A stretch of DNA of 64,000 bases from Chalara sp. BL73 (GCA_918026815.1 CAKJVC010000010.1:1118501-1182500); one strand, 5' to 3'. Positions 24,355 to 35,924 are shown, counted from the stretch's first letter. Program-made: numbers and translations. Notes: generated from the letters alone by a model not told the origin.

Positions 24355-24820
24355 AAACATATAGAGGTCTGCTAACTAGTTTGCCGCTAACCGCGCACCG
24401 TCTGCTCGATACACCAGGCACCGCGCATCCATTGGCCGCCTACGCGACAGCTTCTCTTCATCATCTTACAGGAAACCATTCTCAACCCTTCCCCCGCCGA
24501 ATTCAAGGGGACATCACGAAGCCAATAGAGGCTCCTTCTGGGCCCACTCGATGCTGATGATGGATTTAAAGAGTGCCCTCGTCCTCCACTCATCATCTCG
24601 ACCCCTCTGTACCTATCATCCCCTCTTGTATCTCGCATCCCTCTTCTCTCTACTTTAACTCCTCTTTTTTCCGCAGTGCTCTTGTGGCAACGGTTGTCCC
24701 GTCTCCTCTATCACAATTGTCCTCCTCCCCTTCCTCACCTAGTTAGCAGCCGTCTCGACGTCTCAATCTGCTATCTCCTGGCCACCCCAAAGCCCTATAT
24801 AATAATGCGCCAGTCTCAAT
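24355..24820. other. Pyrimidine-rich flank of the DUF3435 relic
   Basis: Strongly CT-rich on the plus strand (24400-24790). Probably the old promoter or 5' leader of the recombinase relic. No intact ORF. Confidence 0.35.
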
Positions 24821-27615
24821 CCGATAAAGACTACCCGCCTATCGATCTGACAGCACAAGCGACTCCGACACGGACAGCCTATTTGACAGTAGCGACCATG
24901 AGGAGGACACGGCAAATGATACCGATTCGGAGGGCCTTCTAGAGGAGGTTGACAGTGATACTGACGACGATGATCTCTTTGATAACGGAGTTCGACACCC
25001 ATCTGAATACTACCTTGTCGTATCGGCCAATCTTGATGTAGGACAACTCCGGCAGAAACTTTATAGCCCTAAAACGCAAGACCGTCTTAACTGGGTCAAG
25101 GACCATCATGATCAGTATGTGCCAAATGTAGACCGGCTCTGCTACGAAGTTCCGCTGCCTTCACTTTGCTTTTAGGTACTGCACCTTAATTGGAAAGCAT
25201 CCGGTCTAGTGCTTTTAGGAAGTCTCGGCTAACTTCTTCTACGGATTCCTATGCTGGGTCTGCGATCAGCGACGTGGCAAAAAGGAACGGAAACGGCCTG
25301 GAATTAAGCAAACAGGCTCGCTAGAGACATTCCGGAACTGGTAGCTCATCGTATATTGGCTCGAGACTGGCAAGAAGATCGACGGTCTGGTTCAAGTCCA
25401 AGGTCAAGATGTGGGATGCCTCGTAGCTTCTGGCACGTTCTCTTGTCGCGTAGCCTCTTGCCAACGGATCTTAGGTTTTTGACGTTGTTGCTACAAAAAA
25501 GGAGCTTGACACCACAAAACGGGAGAGTGCTACTATGTATGTCGAGGATCTGGCCGAATATGTGTCACGTCGCGTGCTCCCAAGCACATGTGACCCATAT
25601 TAGGCGAGCTCCCCGAGCTCCTCGTGTATATATAGCTTGCTCTCCTCGAGCTCCCTCTTCCTCCCTCAGCTATAGATTCTCGTATAGTACCACAGCTGCC
25701 CTCTGTATCTGTAGATCCACAGCTCGTGCCGTGACAATATGCTCGCGTGCTTCTGACTACAAAAGAAATGGCTTTCCAGCTTAGCTAGCCTCAGATCCAG
25801 CTGATGCTTTTTTGCCAGCTTGCAGGCATTACCAGTAACCACCCAGAGGCTCTGGTTCAACTTCCCTACCGACACTTCAAATTAACTTTAATTCGAGATT
25901 ACAACAACCCTCGCCTACGACTTTTTATCGAGCTGACGGCCGAGGTCACGAAAGGATTTCTAAGCATGAAAAATGCGTTCGTCCCTCCTGCTTTTTATCT
26001 TCGCGCGTGAGCTAAGTATTCTTTAGCAATAAGTTTAAAATCCCGGAGATCATTTACGACCGACGCTGGTGCTCAGCTCTTACACATTCCTGCCCGGTAT
26101 GCTTTTCAAAGTTCAGGCGTTCAAATCTCCTAGCATTGTTTCTCCGGAAAAGCCGTATAGTTTAAATGTTCTCAAAGGGATGAGTGAGCAACAGCTTCCG
26201 CTTAAGGATACGTTGAGCGACGATTTTATATTTTGCCAAGCTATACAGACAGCCTATAGCGTTTGTCTGGCGCCGCAATTGCAGCTGTCTGATTCAGTCC
26301 GCTATCGGATGAAAATAAGAGACCAGATTACAGGCTTCATGCAGGTAACGAAGCTATACGTTCTTCGCAATAAGGTTGCCAAAAGGCTGAACGAAAGTCG
26401 TAAGTATTAACCTTCAAGACTTATAGACTGTCAACTAATCACAGAATTTTGTATAGCTAATGTTAGCGACTCTTTCCAGAACCTCATCTTTCGGCATTTT
26501 AGCATCGACACGATTCTGAATCACTATCTCGATCGGAATATCAACGTTGATGTTCAGAACATCCACCGTAGCCAAGCGCCTCAAAAAGAGCTGATGAGGT
26601 TTGCATGCTCAATAAGCCGCTTGATTGACCCCCACCGACCACGGAAATTGACACCTGAGCAATCTGCGTCAGTCAATAAGCTTCTATGCATTGTTAATGT
26701 TGGTATGAGTGAATAGCACACACCGCGACGCACGGACCACATGGGATGTATTATAGCACTCGTACGTAGATTAGCACTTAGAACAATTCAAGAACAAGTC
26801 AACCACCTGCAACGAGCATAATAGCGCTGCGCTGAGATCGCGGTGCTACGTGCCCCGTGGGTAACCGACTTAAGCAATTGCAAGTCACCAACACGGAAGT
26901 ATCACAGAGAGTGATACAAACAGTTAAATTGAATCGTCACATCACAAAACTGTCAGGCGCCCGAGGAGATCCTGCGGGGGAAGATGCATACCAGAAGGCC
27001 CGTCGTCGCCTTCAGAGTGAGAAGCAGCGGCAGCGGAGGCTCCTTCTGGTCGACCTTGTGGAACTTTTCAAGAAGGAGCAGCTGGTGATCGATAGCGAGC
27101 GGCAGTTATCTGGGAAGGTGGTCGAGGAGGACACCTCCTCTTAATAGACGCCATCTTGACGCTGCCTGAGACGTCTCTGGAAAATGAGTATCAACGGAGG
27201 ATCGCGGCAGTCAACGCTATCACAGCGTACTGCGGCGTGAAAGAAGGACCCGCTTCTCGTCGTATCCAGCGTGGACGTCCGGTGAAGGATGAAAGCCCGC
27301 CAGTTCTCAAAACCGAAGGGCCTGATGCCTTGAGCCAAGCCATACGATCGATTAAAAGAGAAAAGAGGCCTACAAAATGCTTCGTTTGTCTTGGGAACCC
27401 GTCTTTAACATTGTGCGAAAAGGTTGCCTCGTATACAACCCCTGGTTCTTTGAGTAGAACTTTCTGAGGAAGCATGTGAGCAAGCTGCAAGAAGGGATGC
27501 ACATTGATTGTCAGACTTGCGGCGTCAGGCTAGAAGACCGAAGGGAATTACTGATTCATGCAGAGAGGTTTCACGGAACCGTCTCACGAAGCCCGGCTGA
27601 GAGATTGATCATCTA
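24821..27615 (+). pseudogene. Decayed DUF3435 (tyrosine recombinase-like, FluG-domain) gene
   Basis: The order of conserved blocks follows fungal DUF3435 proteins. They are an acidic Ser/Asp N-terminus (24843 on), QLRQKLYSPKTQDRL, a GT-AG intron (about 25114-25175), CDQRRGKKERKRPGIK, SLETFRNW, KKIDGLVQVQGQDV, MYVEDLAEY, FCQLAGITSNHPEALVQL, LTLIRD, RLFIELTAEVTKGFL, AFKSPSIVSPEKPYSLNVL, QITGFMQVTKLYVLR, FSIDTILNHYL, KELMRFACSISRLIDP, SERQLSGKVVEEDTSS, LENEYQRRIAAVNAITAYCGV, a CFVCLGNPSLTLCEKV finger and a CQTCGVRLEDRRELLIHAERFHGTV finger. Stops at 25207, 25216, 25342 and 25786, plus frameshifts, break it. A solo LTR splits it at 25563. DUF3435 proteins include the captains of Starship elements, but no cargo boundary is visible here. 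Confidence 0.88.
25563..25736. repeat. Solo LTR (family C), 174 bases, 5-base target duplication
   Basis: Begins TGTCACG and ends CGTGACA (perfect 7-base inverted termini, TG...CA), and has a TATATA box inside. It is flanked on both sides by ATATG (25558-25562 and 25737-25741). It sits inside the DUF3435 relic; without it and one ATATG the recombinase frame continues from DLAEY into ARVLLTT, which proves insertion into the coding sequence. Confidence 0.92.
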
Positions 27616-27654
27616 GATATCAAGATTATTTGTTGGTTTGGTTTGGTGAGGTTA

Positions 27655-27770
27655 TTGTTAGAATGCATGTACATAGCTTCACGCGTTCCATATCGCAAGG
27701 ATTGCAGGCCCTCCACCATCTATATAACTACCTGGCAATAGGCCGTAGCTTAGAAGAATCAACGAATATC
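27655..27770. repeat. Dispersed repeat, copy 1 (about 110 bases)
   Basis: Shares GAATGCATGTACA, ACCTGGCAATAGGC and GTAGCTTAGAAG in the same order with 55815-55915. It lies just 3' of the DUF3435 relic; nature unknown. Confidence 0.7.
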
Positions 27771-27929
27771 AAAACCACACCAGCAAGAGCGTAGTCACAG
27801 ATACTACGCCTTTGGCTACGTGGCAGGTATTCCGACAGTTATCTTCGATTCGGCAGGGCAAAAATAAGAACTGGATTATGTTTGCAGATGTCCCGGGCTA
27901 TTTTCGTTTATCATTGATTTGGTTCCACG

Positions 27930-28273
27930 TGTAACAACTCAAGCTGAACAGGGATCTCGATCCGTAGATCCAGGTGGAAGGACTCAGAGGTGTGAACAAC
28001 TATCAATTGTCATAACTAAGAGAACAAGCTACGGACAAAAGAAGGGAAGGAAAGCAATGCTCTATATACAGTAACTGGCCGGGGCATCCGGTGCTGAGCT
28101 CCGTCCGAGCCTTTGGGTATCCGGTGCTAAGCTCCAAGCCAGAGAAGGCCAGGGCCGTGACAGTCTAGACCATCCCTTTAACCGCCAATGCGTCATAACT
28201 CGCTTAATTCCCTAACAGACCTTGGCTGTTACAGGACCGTCTTAACTGTCCTTAACCGACCCTGGCTGTTACA
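27930..28273. repeat. LTR-like element (family B), copy 1
   Basis: Starts TGTAACAACTCAAG and ends GCTGTTACA, so the 7-base termini are inverted repeats. Internal blocks (GATCTCGATCCGTAG, AGAGAACAAGCTAC, AGAAGGGAAGGAAAGCA, TATATACAG, CAGGGCCGTGACAG) recur in inverted orientation at 54161-54615. No perfect target duplication is seen (CCACG left, CCAAT right). Confidence 0.75.
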
Positions 28274-28404
28274 CCAATGTCCGATCTTAGACAACCAATA
28301 CGAATGAAGATTATCCCTTCGATAGCCTTTAGTGTCACCCGCCAGCCACCTATCGCAAACATTCCACTCAAGCCCTCAGGGAGGAACTGGGCGAAGGCTC
28401 GTAC

Positions 28405-31400
28405 TCAAAGCGAGGAGAGTGATGGCGTTGGACTGGCACCGTCACGAGAAAAACACAGCAGCGGCGTCCGGAACTCGATCGCGACCTGTTCCGCTGCCAA
28501 TAGCTTGCTTATTGCTTCATATCCTTTCTTAGCAGCCCACAATAGCGGTGTCCAGCCGTGATTATCTAGCGAGTCGATAGCAGCCCCTTTCTCTACTAAT
28601 AGCTTAACTACTCCTTCGTGCCCATTCCTGGTAGCCAACGATAGCGGCGTCCGGCCGTAATTACCATCTCGCGACTCGATCGCAGCCCCTTTCTCTAGTA
28701 ATAGTTTAACTATTGCTTCGTGCCCATTCCTGGCAGCCAACGATAGCGGCGTCCGGTCGTAATTATCTAGCGAGTCAATAGCAGCCCCTTTCTCTAGTAA
28801 TAGCTTAACTACTGCTTGGTGCCCATTCCTGGCAGCCAACGATAGCGGCGTCCGGCCGTAATTACCATCTCGCGACTCGATCGCAGCCTCTTTCTCTAGC
28901 AAAAGTTTGACTGTTGCCTCCTGCCCACTCGCAGCAGCCCACAATAGCGGCGTCTGGTCCTGATTATCAAGCGAGTCAATAACAGCCCCTTTCTCTAGTA
29001 ATAGCTTAACTACTGCTTGGTGCCCATTCCTGGCAGCCAACAATAGTGGTGTCTGGCCGTACTTATTATCTCGCGACTCGATCGGGGCCCCTTCCCCTAG
29101 CAAAAGCTTGACCGTTGCATCATGCCCATTCCTGGCAGCCAACAATAGTGGTGTCTGGCCGTACTTATTATCTCGCGACTCGATCGCAGCCGCTTCCCCT
29201 AGCAAAAGCTTGACCGTTGCATCATGCCCATTCCTAGCAGCCCACGATAGCGGTGTCCAGCCGTGATTATCTAGCGAGTCGATAGCAGCCCCTTTCTCTT
29301 GTAATAGCTTAACTATTGCTTCGTGCCCATTCCTAGCAGCCCACGATAGCGGTGTCTGGCCGTGATTATCTAGCGAGTCGATAGCAGCCCCTTTCTCTTG
29401 TAATAGCTTAACTATTGCTTCGTGCCCATTCCTAGCAGCCCACGATAGCGGTGTCTGGCCGTAACTATTATCAAGCGAGTCAATAACAGCCCCTTTCTCT
29501 TGTAATAGCTTAACTATTGCTTGGTGCCCACTCGCAGCAGCCCACAATAGCGGCGTCTGGTCCTGATTATCAAGCGAGTCAATAGCAGCCCCTTTCTCTA
29601 GTAATAGCTTAACTACTGCTTCGTGCCCATTCCTGGCAGCCAACAATAGTGGTGTCTGGCCGTACTTATTATCTCGCGACTCGATCGCGGCCCCTTCCCC
29701 TAGCAAAAGCTTGACCGTTGCATCATGCCCATTCCTAGCAGCCCACGATAGCGGCGTCTGGCCAAAAATGTCTCCCGATTCGAAGTCTCCTCTCAACTCG
29801 AGTCTAGTACCTTTTGGGGACCGTACTCGTAGTATGCTTCGTGATAGAAGATTCCGGTTCCTACTTTCATCCTTTTGCTCTGTTGTATAGAATTTCGAAA
29901 GCAAGAGCTCCACAACAGATTGATTCCCAGCTCCAGCAGCATATGACAATGGCGTACGACCCTCTTTGCCTCTTGCACTAGCATTTGAACCCTTTTCAAG
30001 TAGCTCTTTCACAAGTCTTTCCGATCCAGCTTCTGCAGCCCTGGACAGTATTGTCCGCCCATTATCATCTAGTAAGTCCATATCAGCCTCGTTTTCATCT
30101 AACATTTGATTGACTAGTATGTGAACCCCTCTGTCTACCGCACACCATAGAAGCTCCTTTTCTATTTTGTCTCCCCAGATAATCATATGTTCTAGCCATG
30201 TCTGTCCAATCTTGTTTGAGTAGCTTATTTTGACGACCTCCATAGGACGTTGTCTACCATAACGTAGGTGGATTTGCTCCTCAATTGCAATATGTACGGT
30301 TTGTCCATTTCCCAGTTTTTCGAGAACCTGATCTTGTTTCTGTTGGGATTCTACTCTGCTAGAAGCATTATGCCCTTTATCCGCACTTGATGTAATTGTT
30401 GTTGCTATCTCTACGAAAATAGATCCGTTGTATTTCTTTAGAAGTACTTGGAAAAAATTTCCGTCATAACACATAATAAAGAGTCGACCGAAAATTCCAT
30501 CAGGAATATCTAATATATTCATAATGATCTGGTTAGTAGCGAGTTCGCAATATGGGTTGCGATTGGTGATGTATGAAGCGACACCCTCTTCTGCCATGTC
30601 TCCTAACTTGATTTCACATGTGCTTGTATTCCCCCGCGTTTGGTTATATATTGGTAGCCATTGGCGAACGTACAAGTTTTTCGAGGGATATTTTGATGGA
30701 TCACTACTGTCAACATTAATTAGTTCAAGTTCTGTGCTCTTCACCCTCACAAAATCCGTATTATTGAGCAATATATCCTTTAGATAGATTGCGAATCGCT
30801 TGTTTTCTTTCCCCTTTTCCGTGCATTGAAGAATTGCACGTATGTCATTTTTAGTGTCACTGACTAATTGAAGTGACAAATAGATTCCTCTACTAGTTAG
30901 AATTGCAGGACTCCTCATAGCAAAGGCTGGATTGGTTGGGATAATGCTGCTAGACTCAGCGAATGCGGCTGGTGAAGTTGCAAGAATTGCAACTCGTCCA
31001 CTATCATTCTCTATCGATTTCCAGGCAAAGATACTGTGGTCATCTGATATTTTCATAATCTCTTCTTGTAACCTGATAAAGGCCCTCTCCCCTTCTCCGT
31101 ATAACATTGGCATATAAATACCAAAAATTCCCATTAAGCTATAAGCGAGGTCCTCCTTTCTTGTTGTTCTTCTTCTAGATGCCCACGACATCCTTTGAGC
31201 AATACTAGCATGATTGAGATCCTCACCTAGTAAGAAATTGCCCGGAATCCCGGTGATCTGGGATAAAATTGGATGCAATCTTGACTTTGTGCCGATTTCA
31301 TGCCATTCCTTGTTAAGAAAGATTACTCTTTCTGGAGCAATAAGCTCTTGAAGCGTCCAACCCCTAGTAAACCACTTGCTAGTTTGAAATTCGCCATTTT

Positions 31401-31755
31401 CGATAATGGTCCATGTATTGATATGACTCAGTGAAACATCGGCCAGGTAAGCGTAACATTCTTCAGCTTCCTGGTACCAGCGATACATTGAGTTAAGGGC
31501 TTCTGAGAGTTCTGCGCTGCTTGTCTTATCAATACAGCAAGTGTCAATCCAAACATACTCGATTCCCCTTTCCATTGCAAAAGAGCAGGCCATCTTGACT
31601 TTTTCATAGCCTCGTAGCTCCTCGGCATTGCTTGCCTTGATGTCCTGCAACGAAATCTCCTGCTCTCCCCATGTGTGGGAAAGAATGGCATAGCGTGGTA
31701 TTGAATCGCTTGAAAATTCCCGAAGGTCCCCCTCTTTCGCATGAAGAAGTCGCAT
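28405..31755 (-). CDS. HET-domain protein with C-terminal ankyrin repeats
   Basis: One uninterrupted 1116-codon frame. Residues 1-250 are a HET (heterokaryon incompatibility) domain: MRLLHAKEGDLREF, YAILSHTWG, YEKVKMACSFAMERGIEYVWIDTCCID, TRGWTLQELIAPE and LAYSLMGIFGIYMPMLYGEG. A linker of about 300 residues follows, with a RYGRQRPMEVVKISY stretch typical of HET proteins. From about residue 560 to 1100 there are 15 ankyrin repeats of 33-34 residues, of the type TPLLLAARNGHEAVVKLLLEKGAAI. Neighbouring repeats are nearly identical at DNA level, alternating AIDSLDN and AIESRDN linkers. HET proteins trigger cell death when unlike strains fuse; ankyrin arrays are the recognition part. The last repeat is cut short (RTPLLCFSRDGASPTPSLSSL). 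The stop lies 130 bases from an LTR. Confidence 0.93.
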   Translation of the reverse strand: MRLLHAKEGDLREFSSDSIPRYAILSHTWGEQEISLQDIKASNAEELRGYEKVKMACSFAMERGIEYVWIDTCCIDKTSSAELSEALNSMYRWYQEAEECYAYLADVSLSHINTWTIIENGEFQTSKWFTRGWTLQELIAPERVIFLNKEWHEIGTKSRLHPILSQITGIPGNFLLGEDLNHASIAQRMSWASRRRTTRKEDLAYSLMGIFGIYMPMLYGEGERAFIRLQEEIMKISDDHSIFAWKSIENDSGRVAILATSPAAFAESSSIIPTNPAFAMRSPAILTSRGIYLSLQLVSDTKNDIRAILQCTEKGKENKRFAIYLKDILLNNTDFVRVKSTELELINVDSSDPSKYPSKNLYVRQWLPIYNQTRGNTSTCEIKLGDMAEEGVASYITNRNPYCELATNQIIMNILDIPDGIFGRLFIMCYDGNFFQVLLKKYNGSIFVEIATTITSSADKGHNASSRVESQQKQDQVLEKLGNGQTVHIAIEEQIHLRYGRQRPMEVVKISYSNKIGQTWLEHMIIWGDKIEKELLWCAVDRGVHILVNQMLDENEADMDLLDDNGRTILSRAAEAGSERLVKELLEKGSNASARGKEGRTPLSYAAGAGNQSVVELLLSKFYTTEQKDESRNRNLLSRSILRVRSPKGTRLELRGDFESGDIFGQTPLSWAARNGHDATVKLLLGEGAAIESRDNKYGQTPLLLAARNGHEAVVKLLLEKGAAIDSLDNQDQTPLLWAAASGHQAIVKLLQEKGAVIDSLDNSYGQTPLSWAARNGHEAIVKLLQEKGAAIDSLDNHGQTPLSWAARNGHEAIVKLLQEKGAAIDSLDNHGWTPLSWAARNGHDATVKLLLGEAAAIESRDNKYGQTPLLLAARNGHDATVKLLLGEGAPIESRDNKYGQTPLLLAARNGHQAVVKLLLEKGAVIDSLDNQDQTPLLWAAASGQEATVKLLLEKEAAIESRDGNYGRTPLSLAARNGHQAVVKLLLEKGAAIDSLDNYDRTPLSLAARNGHEAIVKLLLEKGAAIESRDGNYGRTPLSLATRNGHEGVVKLLVEKGAAIDSLDNHGWTPLLWAAKKGYEAISKLLAAEQVAIEFRTPLLCFSRDGASPTPSLSSL

Positions 31756-32838
31756 TGCAGAGCTCTAGCCTCGGACTGAAATTGTCGAGAAGCTGTGCAA
31801 GAATCGGTGGTGTTGTTGAAGTAAAGCGGTAATGCTACCTTAGAGTGAGTAGAAAACAAGAATCCAAGGAAAGCACGCTTCGTAGTGAGAAAGTTTTTGA
31901 ATTACTTAAGCTGAACTTGAAGGTTTGGATTTGAAGAACTTCGTGAGCTGAAGTTGAATGCCAGCGCCTTGCAGCGCTTGGCAACAAATGATACAGTTTG
32001 TTGCAAAACGCCACAACCAAGCTGATACCAGAAATAGAACATACCTTTACCTGTCGGCTGTGAGAGAAAATGAAAGATATGGAACTAATACAGAGTATGA
32101 ACCAAGCTATTCTCAACAGATAGGTTGCGCATAAACTGCAAACTACTTTATATCGCACCAACCTTTAGCAGAAGGTTGTGAGATGTCACGATTTATTATA
32201 CGGAGATTACTGTAACCACATACGGTTGACCAGGGATCCTTGATCGCTGAATTGGAGGACCAACTCATGCGGCGACGTCGCATGACACGCAACCAGATTG
32301 ACAATGACTTATTAACATCGTGTAGAGACTCGAAAATCCAGATCCGATCATTTGTGAGTTTGAAAAGGCGCAAAAAGCTCGGCGGTGGTGCTGCAGGTTG
32401 AGGGGTCACATTACACCATGAAAGAAGGTTCTCGCAAATCAGGGGGCGGCGAACGACGAGATCGTAATTTTCGAGTTAACAGGTCAGGAGTGTTCGGGAG
32501 GGGCACACAACATAACTGATATAGTTTATATCAGAAATTTTAATACGCTCACAGATTCAGAGCTATTTGAATTCAAAGTACCTATGGTTCGTCTCGTAAC
32601 AGGGTGCGTCTCTCAACGCAAGGACAGATGTTATACAGATATTTACCTTGCAAAAACGGGCAAATGCCGGAATTTGTGGCGGTGCGGAATTTGTGGCGCA
32701 TCTCAACAAACGAGTTTTCGAGGGATTTTGGTCGCGATAGGCATCAGCTCAACTACTCTTCAAGGTTGATACCGTTAAATACCGCAACCTTCCTCTGAAA
32801 CTAGTTACTCTTCGTCTCAGCGTCTCTCGCATCACAAT
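31756..32838. other. Divergent intergenic between HET gene and bZIP1
   Basis: Holds both promoters. Contains CGTGACATC (as ATGTCACG at 32183), a one-base variant of the cluster motif, about 650 bases before bZIP1. No gene supported. Confidence 0.4.
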
Positions 32839-33635
32839 ATGATTGTGAAGGTGAACAGCTCGAATTCATTTCTTCCCAACCACCATAACGCTGACCTGTT
32901 TTGAAATAGGAATCCCGTTCACCTACCTTAGATCGAATTCGAGACAACCAGCGGCGCTCTCGTGCCCGCAGGAAGGAATACATTGAACAACTTGAGGAGC
33001 GCGTGCGGACATTTGAGCGTCTCGGTGTTCAGGCCGGCGCGGAACTGCAGGTCGTAGCGCAGAAAGCTGCCGTGGAGAACTCTCTGCTTCGAGACTTATT
33101 GGGACAACGTGGCATAACATTTGATGAGGTTGAGGCATATCTGAGTGATAGATGGGCTGGCTTGAAGAAGGCTTCCCCTACTTCGGATTCTCGTTTCCTT
33201 CCTCGATCACTGTTGGCATCCCTGATGAATACCACCGATTGTTTGAAACGTAGCGATCCCAAAGCAATGGCAGAAAAACCAGGATCTCTAGCCCAATATC
33301 TCCAGACCACTGCGCCGCTTTCATCGGCTCCTCGTTTCGAATTAAATGCATCAGAGCCTGCCATAATGCCTGCTTCCGTTCAGACACCTCCAGTTCAGCA
33401 GCTTGTGGAAGAACATTTTTCACCTGTTAATCCCCATCATTTGCCCAACGACACTGAAAAGACATCTCTTTATGAAAGAGTCGACAATGTAACATCGTGT
33501 GAGGAAGCTGCGTATATTATTGCGAGTTTGCGTGGGCATGACAAACTGGATGAGGTCCGAGCTGAGCTGGGTTGTTCTCTAAAGAAAGATTGTAAGGTCA
33601 CGAACCTTGCCATATTCGAGGCGATAGATCAATAA
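32839..33635 (+). CDS. bZIP transcription factor 1 of the arsenic cluster
   Basis: Two exons, 32839-32850 (MIVK) and 32910-33635, sum 738 bases (245 codons); the intron is GT-AG with a GCTGAC branch site. The basic region DRIRDNQRRSRARRKEYIEQ runs straight into a leucine/valine zipper (LEERVRTFERLGVQAGAELQVVAQKAAVENSLLRDLL, the heptads are irregular). The C-terminal module TSCEEAAYIIASL...GCSLKKDCKV aligns with the ends of the other two bZIPs at 41.5 and 46 kb. The fixed cysteines (C-x3-AY and C-K-V) are candidates for metalloid binding. It probably regulates arsenic genes as Yap8/Arr1 does in yeast. No exact AGTGACAT lies in its own promoter, unlike most cluster genes. Confidence 0.85.
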
Positions 33636-34800
33636 CAGGCTTGCTCTGTGTGAAATCCCTCATTTTGAATCAGCTCGGGTTTAGCGTCTAGAGCGATGAC
33701 TTGAAATGATCAGTCTAGTCTAAAGGCTATCAAGCTGAATCATCGCAGCCATTTCTCTTATTACACCTACCAGATCCTGCGGCGCGCAGAGCCATCTAAT
33801 TGTACGCAATCTGGCCAACTCGGAAGGTATGTGTGCCGCAGAATCTTTAATTTTAAGATGAAATCGTTTTCCTCCCAAAGTTTGCCCAACGTAAGTGCAA
33901 ATTTCTATACTCACGCAAGATAATTTAGGTGACGCACTGACGATGTATCTTCACCTCAAGAATAAGATGTCGATGTTTATTGCTATGGGAAGCTGGTCTC
34001 AGTAGAGATAATCTGTACACTGCACTCCTATCTCTCCGATGGATGGGCTTCTTGCAAAGACTCGTGTGTGAGGCTGGATATTGAACACAATATACCTAAT
34101 TCTTGCCAATGCACATATCATGCCATTTGATCAACTCGTCCGTCCTGCGCGTCGTGGTATGTTGTTCTGAGGAGACATCTTGAACTTTGGATGCCGTAAG
34201 TTCAAAAGACTTGAAGACTGATACGTTAATATTGACTCTTGGTTAAACAGAGTTTGGTTGTATACAAGGTGCGCTTGTTTCTCGAGATAATACTATTGAA
34301 AGAGGTTCGGGTCGTGCGATGTGGTGTAGGCATCTCGATCGATCTCATGAATTGAGTTTTGCTATAATGCCTGCAGGTAGTCAAGTGTCATCGGGCGCAT
34401 CTTTGGACACAGATGTGCCTGAGAAATAAATGTCATTATATATTTCTCGGCAAACGCAATTTAATATAAGTGTAAAGAATTTGTCTTGCTGCGATCACCA
34501 AAATCCTCCAATATCCTCCAATATCCATTGACACCTTCCAACGCAACATAAACGTTAGCTCTAGGTAAAATATATAAAGGGTGATTGCGTGCAGCAGAAG
34601 CAAAGCTGCTGTGACGAGCATGTATCAGGGGATAATATTACAGGTATTCTCGTGTAATTTTTGAAAATTAGCTTGGTTTTAGCAGCCGCGATCAAGATGG
34701 TTGGCACTCAATTCTGACTCCAGCCCAGTCAACAAACGATAAACAGCAGAGTAAGCTTAACGCGATCTTGCTCAACCGTAGTGGTGTTTATGAAAGACCT
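33636..34800. other. Intergenic, no gene seen
   Basis: 3' flanks of bZIP1 and ArsH. A short direct repeat (ATCCTCCAATATCC twice, near 34500-34530) is present. No coding signal. Confidence 0.4.
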
Positions 34801-35798
34801 CTATATCTTATCTACAATATCCTTTTTAAGGGTCACATCCTTCATCTGCTTGTCAATATTCTCCTTTCTTTCACTAAACCGATCCCCAAACAGCTCTATA
34901 TGCGGCCTCATAACAATGGTATACTTAACAAATTCCTCCATACAATCCACCAACCTATCTCGATTTCCACTCGGCAACAACCTAGCCTTCCCACTGCCAT
35001 CTCCCCCCTCATCCTCAAATTGCTTCCACGCGGTTGGCAAACTACTCTGATTCGGGATAGTGAACATCCTCATCCACCTGCCTAATATCCTTAAACTGTT
35101 AACAGCGTTGAAGCTCTGACTCCCACCATTGACCTGGATCACGGATAGTGTGCGGCCTTGCGTGGGCCGCACCGAGCCCGTAGATAAAGGGATCCAGTCT
35201 ATTTGGTTCTTGAAGACGGCAGTGATGTTTCCGTGCTGCTCAGGCGAACACCAGATGTGCCCGTCGGACCAGAGAGATAGGGAGCGTAGTTCTTGAACCG
35301 AGGGGTGCGAGGCGTCGACAGAGTCGCGGATGGGGAGTTCGCTTGGGTTGAAAACGCGAACGTCGCAGCCGAGGCGGTGAAGAATGCGAGAGGCTTCGAA
35401 AGCCATTAGTTTGGAGTAGGAGCTTTGAATACACGTTAAGCCGACCCAGTACTTCAAGCTCTGGGGCAAGGATCATACCGTTTCCGCAAGCTTCCATAGA
35501 GCACCAGGACCTTTAGCCTAGATTTGGTCTTTGCTAAATTTTCCGCCATGGCAATGACAGTCTCTAACTCCAACTGAGATATCCAATCCGTAGCTTCGAT
35601 CTTTGCATCTAGCAAAAAGGGACGGTATTTAGCTCTGATTTCGGGATCATCTTCGGCTTTTGAAATGGCCAGCTGAGGGTATTCTGCCAATGTTCGAAAC
35701 TCCCGTGCTGGAGAGACAAGAGAACCCATTCGAATTGGCGTTTTATTGAGACTCCTTGATCGTAAAACGCTACGAGTACAAAGAAGAAGAGTTTTCAT
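34801..35798 (-). CDS. arsH: ArsH, NADPH-dependent FMN reductase for arsenic resistance
   Basis: Two exons, 35798-35479 and 35422-34801, sum 942 bases (313 codons). The flavodoxin-like core starts LKVLVLYGSLRKRSYSKLMAFEASRIL, with the FMN-phosphate loop GSLRKRSYS. Next come GCDVRVFNPSELPIRD, LWSDGHIWCSPEQHGNITAVFKNQIDWIPL and VRPTQGRTLSVIQVNGGSQSFNAVNSLRILGRWMRMFTIPNQSS. This string is diagnostic for ArsH, with family-typical length. ArsH oxidises trivalent methylarsenicals and/or relieves redox stress from arsenic. The start at 35798 gives an N-terminus MKTLLLCTRSVLRSRSLNKT that looks mitochondrial; M24 (MGSLVSPAREF) is an alternative start. AGTGACAT lies 127 and 352 bases upstream. Confidence 0.95.
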
Positions 35799-35924
35799 AT
35801 GGGTGGTAAGTTCGGTAGGTAGGTTTAGGGAAGGAAGAGGAAGAAAATATCACTTATACATAAGTTCGACCAGAGTTAGCGGTCGGAGATTTGGGCGGAT
35901 CCTGCCAAGAAAAAGTGACGTATC

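Noticed and set aside
32183..32189. ATGTCAC upstream of bZIP1 as an operator
   Set aside because: Reads CGTGACATC, lacks the first A of the motif and lies about 650 bases away; not counted.
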